Below the pieces are notes generated by a model. That model did no database searches, was not told where the DNA came from, and saw nothing but the letters and a program-made list of their open reading frames with translations. Below are positions 59,057 through 64,000 of a DNA stretch of 64,000 nucleotides, piece by piece; the first letter of the stretch is position 1; every line of letters starts with the position of its first letter. The stretch is from Nocardia sp. CY41. Lineage in GTDB: Bacteria; Actinomycetota; Actinomycetes; Mycobacteriales; Mycobacteriaceae. Location: contig NZ_VUOS01000021.1 in NCBI RefSeq assembly GCF_009829325.1, forward strand, positions 150,402 to 214,401, given 5' to 3'. Made by a program: the position numbers and the translations under genes.

Positions 59057-59632
59057 CTACCTCGCGGAGGCCATCTGCTGGTAGTGCATCTGGACCACCG
59101 CGCTGTCGAAGGTCATCACGTCGACCAGTTGCAGCCCCGAGACCACCGCGGGCGTCGGGAACAGCGGAATCCCGCCACCGAGGAGGATGGGATGCACGAA
59201 CAGCCGGTACTCATCGATCAAGTCGTGCTTCATGAACTCGGAGGCCGTCTCCGCACCACCGAACAGGACCATGTCGCAGTCCGGCCGGGCGCGTAACGCG
59301 GTGATCTTCTCGACGAGGTCCTCCCTGACCACGGTCGTGTTCCACCTCGCGGTGGACAGCGTGCGGGAGAACACCAATTTGGGCGTCTGTTTCCAGCATC
59401 GCGCGAAATTCACGTAGAACTCCGAGATCGCGGGATCCACGTCGGCGGTCGGCCAGAACGACGCCATGATCTCGTAGGTCTTGCGGCCGTAGAGGAACAG
59501 GTCGGCCGAGCGTAATTCGTCGAGGAACGACTCGCACAATTCCTCGTCCACCACCGGCCAGTGGATCTCCTGATCCGGCCCCTCCGCGAAGCCGTCGAGC
59601 GACATCTGCATCCACAGTGTCACGCTTCCCAT
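59057..59632 (-). CDS. dihydrofolate reductase / RibD C-terminal family protein
   Basis: 191 aa. VTLWMQMSLDGFAEGPD, FLYGRKTYEIMASFW, LVFSRTL, MVLFGGAETASEFMKHDLID and LLGGGIPLF are the landmarks of the RibD_C/DHFR-like fold, which binds NADPH. True DHFR activity is unlikely; these are general reductases of unknown substrate. Upstream DNA carries repeated ACCTACC-like elements. It ends 118 bp before the start of the LuxR pair, on the same strand. Confidence 0.85.
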   Translation of the reverse strand: MGSVTLWMQMSLDGFAEGPDQEIHWPVVDEELCESFLDELRSADLFLYGRKTYEIMASFWPTADVDPAISEFYVNFARCWKQTPKLVFSRTLSTARWNTTVVREDLVEKITALRARPDCDMVLFGGAETASEFMKHDLIDEYRLFVHPILLGGGIPLFPTPAVVSGLQLVDVMTFDSAVVQMHYQQMASAR

Positions 59633-59701
59633 GTGCCCACACCCATCTGCTGCCCTTGTGCGACTTCCAGATTGTCGGGGGGAGCGACACTTCGGCGCAT
59701 C

Positions 59702-59749
59702 GGTAGGTTGCCTGGGACATACCTAAGTAGGCGAGCGTAGGTAGGTTTG
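59702..59749. promoter_or_regulatory. repeated GGTAGGTT elements upstream of the DHFR-like gene
   Basis: GGTAGGTTG at 59702-59710 and GGTAGGTTTG at 59740-59749, with CCTA-AG-TAGG between them at 59722-59731. Clustered short repeats 70-118 bp upstream of the minus-strand start at 59632. Confidence 0.35.
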
Positions 59750-59786
59750 CGGCGCAGCGAACGCGCGCCGGACGACGTCGCCCAAT

Positions 59787-59826
59787 ATACCGTTGATCAA
59801 CGGCACGTTACTGCTACGTATCACCA
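59787..59826 (+). promoter_or_regulatory. conserved 40-bp motif, copy B
   Basis: Begins ATACCG, contains the perfect 14-bp palindrome CCGTTGATCAACGG and continues CACGTTACT ... GTATCACCA. The palindrome differs from copy A at paired positions, so pairing is kept. Lies between the DHFR-like and MerR genes with no plus-strand gene directly behind it. Confidence 0.55.
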
Positions 59827-59882
59827 ATGATGGGAATCTGAAACGTAAACACTTCGACCAGGCGGGGATACGCGGCGCGTGA

Positions 59883-60617
59883 TCAGCTCTCCGGCAGCGC
59901 CTCACTGAGCTCGGTGTCCTGATCGAGATACCTTGCGACGAACCGGTTCACGAGTTCGGCGGCGGTCTGCGCGGGGACGTCCTTGGTCGCCCCCAACCGC
60001 TGCGCGAGTTCGGCGGCCTGCTCCGGGCCGCGATCGGACTCCTGGAACGACGCCCACACGGTTCGCCGGAACAGGTCCACATAGCGCCGGGCGATGCGCT
60101 CCGCGTCCGTGCGCAGCTTCTCCAGCTCGCCGAGCACCTCGTCGGCCGGGACGCCGGCGGCGGTCAGCTGATCGAGGCTGTGCGCCAGGCGGCGATCCGC
60201 GATCCGGTAGGTCGCCGCGTCGACGGGCTCGTACAGCCCCGCGGCGACGACCCTGGCCAGGCCGTTGGGCACGTCACGATAGAGCTCGGCCAGTTCGGTC
60301 GCCGCGATCGTGTCACCCGCGTCGACGGCGGGCGCCTCGGTCGCCTCCGGCTCGGCGACGCCGAGGATGTCCCCGAGATCGTCACCGCGATCCCAGGCGT
60401 TGAGCAACTCCTTGATGCCGTTGAGTTTGATCCCGCGGTCGAGCAACCTGCTGATGGTCCGCACCCGATTGAGGTGGTCGGCACCATAGAACCCGGTACG
60501 CCCCTTCACCTGCGGGGGCGGCAGCACACCGCGTTCGTGGTAGACGCGCAGGCTGCGCACGGTCGTACCGGCCTCCCGCGCCAGCTCGTCGATCGTGTAC
60601 TCCACACCCGCAGTCAT
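59883..60617 (-). CDS. MerR family transcriptional regulator
   Basis: 244 aa. The N-terminal winged helix has YTIDELAREAGTTVRSLRVY followed by HERGVLPPP, and RISRLLDRGIKL-like segment. The C-terminal domain is helical without a metal-binding Cys cluster. Same subfamily as the MerR regulator at 4.4-5.2 kb. Starts divergently from the DUF1707 gene across 204 bp and ends 250 bp before the DHFR-like gene, either of which it may control. Confidence 0.88.
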   Translation of the reverse strand: MTAGVEYTIDELAREAGTTVRSLRVYHERGVLPPPQVKGRTGFYGADHLNRVRTISRLLDRGIKLNGIKELLNAWDRGDDLGDILGVAEPEATEAPAVDAGDTIAATELAELYRDVPNGLARVVAAGLYEPVDAATYRIADRRLAHSLDQLTAAGVPADEVLGELEKLRTDAERIARRYVDLFRRTVWASFQESDRGPEQAAELAQRLGATKDVPAQTAAELVNRFVARYLDQDTELSEALPES

Positions 60618-60809
60618 ACCTCAAGGAAACCACATCGCAACACGGAGCGACCGCCGGTGCGCGGCCATTGTCGGGGCGACCGACCGGTCTCCAGCGACAT
60701 AACAGCAAACATCGAAGGCGCGGGGCGGAAACGCCCCGCCACGCGCACCGACCGACCGCTTCTTCCCGCCCGTGGAAATCCCCTCGGTGCCGGGTTCCGC
60801 CGCTGCGCC

Positions 60810-60815
60810 TATCCT
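60810..60815 (+). promoter_or_regulatory. leaderless -10 element of the DUF1707 gene
   Basis: TATCCT, 6 bases before the ATG at 60822. Confidence 0.5.
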
Positions 60816-60821
60816 TCCGGC

Positions 60822-61178
60822 ATGGGTGAATCCGCGGGCACTCCGGCCGGTCTCGCCGACCGCGAACGCGCGATGCGCGAACTGACCCACCACCTGGGCA
60901 CGGGCCGGCTGAGCCTGGCCGAGTTCGACGAACTGAGCGCGGCGGTCGCCGCCGCGACCAGCAAGACGCAGTTGGCCGAGCTGTTCGCCGACCTGCCGGG
61001 CAGCACACCGCCGCCGGCCGAGAGCACCCCGGTCAATCCGCTGCCTCGCCTGGTCGTCCTGGCCGGCGCGGCGGTCGTCTTCTCGGTGGTGCTCGCGGTG
61101 ACCACCGGCAACTGGCTGTGGCTGCTGGTGATCCTGGCCGCGCCAGCGCTTTTCATGTTCACCGCGCGCACGACCTGA
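60822..61178 (+). CDS. DUF1707 membrane protein
   Basis: 118 aa. The DUF1707 domain (LADRERAMRELTHHLGTGRL, then SLAEFDELSAAVAAATSKTQ and LFADLPG) is followed by two membrane helices (LVVLAGAAVVFSVVLAVTTG, WLWLLVILAAPALFMFTA). Domain function is unknown; widespread in actinobacteria. Leaderless start layout. Convergent with pknG, whose stop is 7 bp away. Confidence 0.88.
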   Translation: MGESAGTPAGLADRERAMRELTHHLGTGRLSLAEFDELSAAVAAATSKTQLAELFADLPGSTPPPAESTPVNPLPRLVVLAGAAVVFSVVLAVTTGNWLWLLVILAAPALFMFTARTT

Positions 61179-61184
61179 GACCGG

Positions 61185-63626
61185 TCACCACCTCGACTTC
61201 GGCCGGACGTAGTTGGCCAGGTCGACCAAGCGGTAGCGATGCAGCCGATGCGGGGCGATCCGGGCCAGCGCGCGCAGGCTCGACTCCAGTCCGCGTTGCA
61301 GGCCCAGCGGGGTGAACGGGAAACCGAGCAGGGTCGCGTCCGGATCGGCCGCCTCGCCGCCCGCCCGCACCCACTCCAGCGCCGCGCCCACCACGATGAC
61401 CTGGAGTTGCAGCGCCCGCGGTTCGTCCGGCGCGGCGTCCAGTCGCGCGGCCGCCTCGAGCAGGTCGGCCTCGGTGGTCTCCGGGATGGGTTGCGAGACC
61501 AGCAGCAGGCATCCCGTCATACGCGCCACACTCTGGTACCGCGATGCCTCCGGCACCTGATCCAGGACTTCCACCGCCTCCAGCAAACCGCCGTCGGCAG
61601 CGAGCCTGCGGGCCAGGCCGAAGGCCGCGCTCACCAAGCCGTGATTGGTCCGCCACACCGTGCGGTAGTACTCCTCGGCGAGCCGATGCCAGTGGTCGCC
61701 CGCGGCGTCGCCGAGATGCTGGAGGGTGAGTTCGGCGGTGGCCGCCAGGGCCAGGGCCGGGGCGATCTCACCGGGCAGCATGCCGTGCACCAGGTCGAAG
61801 TATTCGTAGGCGCGTTCGTACTGCCCGTCCAGCAGGGCCGCGACGGCCGAATACCACTCCAGCCGCCAATCCGTGCCGTAGTCGGGCCGCAGGTCGGCGA
61901 GCCGATCGCACGCGGGCACCACCTCACCCAGGTCCAGGTGCGCGCGGACTGCGGTCAGCGTGCCCTCCAGTTCGAACGTCTCCGGCTCCGGAATGGTCCC
62001 GGAGACGATCCGGTCGGCGGTGCGGCGCAGTGCGTCCAGCGCGTGCCTGGGATCGCCGTGCAGCAGCGTGGACAGCAGGTCGGCGCTGGGGTCCTCGCCG
62101 TCGATCAGCGGCACCGGCAGGGCCGCGACGACACTCGGCGCGTCCAGCGCGGGCAGGCGGTGCCGCCCGTCGGTCATCCCGTCGGTCTGCCCGATCAACG
62201 TCTCGATACCGAAATCGCCGCGCATGGCGCCGAATTCGAGTGACGCCTGCGGATGTTCCTTACCGGTGTCGTAGGCGAGCACCATGCGCAGGACGCCGGC
62301 GAGCTGGCCGTACATCGCGTATGCGGTCGGGAAGCGACGTTTGGGATCCGGATCGGTGGCGCGGCAGAGCAATCGGTACAGCGCCGGATAGTCGCGCAAC
62401 AGCGGCTCGTCCTCCGGCGACGGGATGCCGGGCAGCTGGTGTCCGTCGGCGTTCTTGGGCATGTCCAGCACGAGCGCGGCCAGCGTGCGTCCGACGGTGT
62501 AGATGTCCGAGGCGACCGTGGGCCCGGTCTCGGTGATCTCGGGCGCTTGATAACCCGGCGTGCCGTAGATGCTGCCGTAGGACTCCATCGCGGCGACCGC
62601 GCCGAGATCGATCAGCTTGACCTCGTCCTCGCTGACCATGATGTTGTCGGGCTTGAGATCGTTGTAGGCCAGCCCGAACGAGTGCAGATAGTCCAGCGCG
62701 GGCAGGATCTCCATCATGAAGGCGATCGCCTCGGAGACCGGGATGCGTTCCGGCGCGCGCAGATCCAGCATCCGCTTGAGCGAACGCCCGCCGACGTACT
62801 CCATGACGATGTAACCGTCGGCCACGTCGCGCCCGGAACGGTGCTTGACGAAGTTGTGGATCTTGACAATGCCGGGATACGCCACCTCCGAGAGGAATTG
62901 GCGTTCGGCGAGGGCGACGACGTGCGCCTCGAAGTCGAGCGGGTTCTGCAACCCCTTCAGCACCACCCAGCGATCGCTGACGTTGCGATCGACCGCCAGG
63001 TAGATCCATCCGAGTCCGCCGTGGGCCAGACATCCTTGGACTTCGTACTGGTCGGCGACCATCTCCCCCGGCTGCAGCAGCGGCCGGAAGTTGAACGGGG
63101 AGGCGCAACGGCCGCACTCACCCTCCACGGCGCCGGGCCCCGCGGCGGTGGTGCGGCCGACCGGCTGCTGGCATTTCCAGCAGAACCGTTTGTGCTCGGG
63201 CACTTCCGGGTTCTGCATCACCGCGGTGCGCGGATCGAGCGGGCTCACCTTGGGCATCGACACCAGCCCACCGCCCAATCTTCGCCCGCTCGGGCGCGAG
63301 CGTGCGCTGCGCCCGGAATCCGATTCGGACTCGAGTGCGCCGAGCAGCAGCCGCTCAGCGGTGCCGATGGTTTCCTCGCCCCCGCCGTCGCGGCCGGTCG
63401 GCGGCCCGCCGTCGCCGGGCGCCGAGTCGACGGCCACGGCACGTGGTTTCTCGACGTACCGCGGTGTCGACCACGGATTGGGAAGTCGTGGGGGCACTTC
63501 GGTCTTGAGCAGGTGCCGAGTTGCCCAGGGGTGGGAAGTTCGCCGAGGCACCTCGGTGCCGCGCATGCGCCGATTCGCCCATGGATGCGCAAGTGGACGG
63601 TCGGATGCGCTGGGGTGCTCCGGCAT
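61185..63626 (-). CDS. pknG: PknG-type serine/threonine protein kinase
   Basis: 813 aa from an ATG with GAGAGG upstream. The order is as in mycobacterial PknG: N-terminal disordered tail, RRLGGGL at about 115, a rubredoxin-like redox domain with C149-x2-C152 and C171-x2-C174, a kinase domain (CLAHGGLGWIYLAVDRN, VVLKGL, YNDLKPDN, LIDLGAV), and a C-terminal TPR region ending YRLVDLANYVRP. It is a soluble non-RD kinase that phosphorylates GarA/OdhI-type FHA proteins to control 2-oxoglutarate use. The tail has three 18-residue repeats not present in M. tuberculosis PknG. The glnH gene found beside mycobacterial pknG is not next to it here. Confidence 0.96.
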   Translation of the reverse strand: MPEHPSASDRPLAHPWANRRMRGTEVPRRTSHPWATRHLLKTEVPPRLPNPWSTPRYVEKPRAVAVDSAPGDGGPPTGRDGGGEETIGTAERLLLGALESESDSGRSARSRPSGRRLGGGLVSMPKVSPLDPRTAVMQNPEVPEHKRFCWKCQQPVGRTTAAGPGAVEGECGRCASPFNFRPLLQPGEMVADQYEVQGCLAHGGLGWIYLAVDRNVSDRWVVLKGLQNPLDFEAHVVALAERQFLSEVAYPGIVKIHNFVKHRSGRDVADGYIVMEYVGGRSLKRMLDLRAPERIPVSEAIAFMMEILPALDYLHSFGLAYNDLKPDNIMVSEDEVKLIDLGAVAAMESYGSIYGTPGYQAPEITETGPTVASDIYTVGRTLAALVLDMPKNADGHQLPGIPSPEDEPLLRDYPALYRLLCRATDPDPKRRFPTAYAMYGQLAGVLRMVLAYDTGKEHPQASLEFGAMRGDFGIETLIGQTDGMTDGRHRLPALDAPSVVAALPVPLIDGEDPSADLLSTLLHGDPRHALDALRRTADRIVSGTIPEPETFELEGTLTAVRAHLDLGEVVPACDRLADLRPDYGTDWRLEWYSAVAALLDGQYERAYEYFDLVHGMLPGEIAPALALAATAELTLQHLGDAAGDHWHRLAEEYYRTVWRTNHGLVSAAFGLARRLAADGGLLEAVEVLDQVPEASRYQSVARMTGCLLLVSQPIPETTEADLLEAAARLDAAPDEPRALQLQVIVVGAALEWVRAGGEAADPDATLLGFPFTPLGLQRGLESSLRALARIAPHRLHRYRLVDLANYVRPKSRW
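63456..63587 (-). repeat. 18-residue repeats in the PknG N-terminal tail
   Basis: Residues 14-31, 32-49 and (shorter) 50-61 repeat the pattern [HN]PW[AS][NT]xRxxxxTEVPxR with a period of 54 bp. TEVP threonines at 24 and 42 may be phosphorylation sites. Confidence 0.7.
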
Positions 63627-63721
63627 ACGAACCTCTCAGACCCGCCGTTGAATCGCGGTTTCATTCTGGTCCGCCACCTGTCGATGCGCGCGTATGTTTT
63701 GTTCCCGACATTGGGAATAGT

Positions 63722-63750
63722 TCCGCCCCGGGCGAACGGCCCGGGGCGGA
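63722..63750 (-). terminator. terminator between the membrane protein gene and pknG
   Basis: 12-bp perfect stem (arms 63722-63733 and 63739-63750) with a 5-base loop, 8 bp past the stop of the upstream gene and about 95 bp before the pknG start. No T-run. Confidence 0.65.
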
Positions 63751-63757
63751 TACTGCC

Positions 63758-64000
63758 TTACTCTTCGTCGTCGGGCTTGTCGAGGATCACCACCGGGTCG
63801 CCCGTCGTGCGGAGCGGCCGCTCCGCCAGGACCGGGAACTGGCCGGTGATGCCCTGGCGGATCTCCGCGATCTGCAGCACCCGCTTGCGAGCGAGGAACC
63901 AGCCGCCCACCAGCGCGGGAACCATGATGACCACCATCGCGATCACCGCGCCGCGCTGCACGTGGTCGTCGCTGAACGCCATCAGCAGGACCACCGTGGC
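63758..64000 (-). CDS. membrane protein, 5' end outside window
   Basis: C-terminal 80 residues of a frame that stays open to the window edge. It has part of one hydrophobic segment (ATVVLLMAF), a second helix (VIAMVVIMVPALVGGWFLAR) and a cytosolic acidic tail ending PDDEE. No family can be named from this fragment. The GTG at 63994 could be a start but would cut the first helix, so I treat the gene as truncated. A strong hairpin separates it from pknG. Confidence 0.55.
   Translation of the reverse strand, partial: ATVVLLMAFSDDHVQRGAVIAMVVIMVPALVGGWFLARKRVLQIAEIRQGITGQFPVLAERPLRTTGDPVVILDKPDDEE

Noticed and set aside
1..64000. CRISPR arrays, insertion sequences, phage genes, attachment sites
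   Set aside because: No regularly spaced repeats, transposase, integrase or flanking direct repeats were seen.

Overview
The window comes from a high-GC mycolic-acid actinomycete, most probably a Nocardia or a close relative. The core gene order from proB through obg, rpmA, rplU, rne, ndk, a DUF4233 gene, folC and valS matches the Mycobacterium tuberculosis Rv2439c-Rv2448c block. The clpX-clpP2-clpP1-tig block, mihF, a PknG-type kinase, an EspG chaperone gene and mymA-operon-like genes also point to the Mycobacteriales. No rRNA, tRNA, CRISPR array, insertion sequence or phage gene was found.

Layout. 0-6.3 kb (+): an oxidative lipid/steroid-type operon (alpha/beta hydrolase, SDR, ferritin-like di-iron protein, Baeyer-Villiger monooxygenase), then a MerR regulator and an O-methyltransferase. 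6.4-9.5 kb: a small secreted protein and a type VII secretion cassette (EspG, small WXG-like protein, proline-rich PPE-like protein). 9.6-22.1 kb (-): the housekeeping block. 22.4-24.9 kb: a thioredoxin-reductase-like flavoprotein divergent from an XRE-cupin regulator, and a P-loop protein. 24.9-29.8 kb: two divergent units around a large palindrome, an alkylglycerone-phosphate-synthase-like oxidase with a diacylglycerol-kinase-like gene on the minus strand, and a TetR regulator with glpD on the plus strand. 29.8-37.1 kb: GNAT, TetR, an FHA protein, a YdeP-type molybdopterin oxidoreductase with its FdhD sulfurtransferase, and a membrane protein. 37.2-41.7 kb: mihF, an AraC regulator, a ketosteroid-isomerase-like gene behind a KstR-type operator, an AhpD-like protein, a membrane protein, and a STAS/L7-L12-like pair. 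41.8-46.5 kb (-): clpX, clpP2, clpP1, tig. 46.7-51.6 kb: FKBP lipoprotein, phosphoketolase, TetR, His-rich membrane protein. 52.3-60.6 kb: an accessory region with small secreted proteins, two tandem paralogous LuxR-type ATPase regulators, a DHFR-like reductase and a MerR regulator. 60.8-64 kb: a DUF1707 protein, pknG and the end of a membrane-protein gene.

How the genes work together. The minus-strand blocks supply translation, RNA decay and proteostasis. The lipid-related genes (operon at the left edge, glycerol-phosphate/ether-lipid genes, KstR-box gene) suggest an organism that handles sterols, fatty acids and glycerolipids. Several genes have a TANNNT hexamer 6-7 bases before the start codon, the usual layout of leaderless actinobacterial transcripts. 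The least explained signals are a roughly 40-bp motif found at both ends of the LuxR-regulator region, twin hairpins with identical loops between mihF and the AraC gene, the nested palindrome between the putative ether-lipid gene and its TetR neighbour, and 18-residue repeats in the PknG tail. Start codons were chosen by eye and functions by recalled family motifs; no database search was run.
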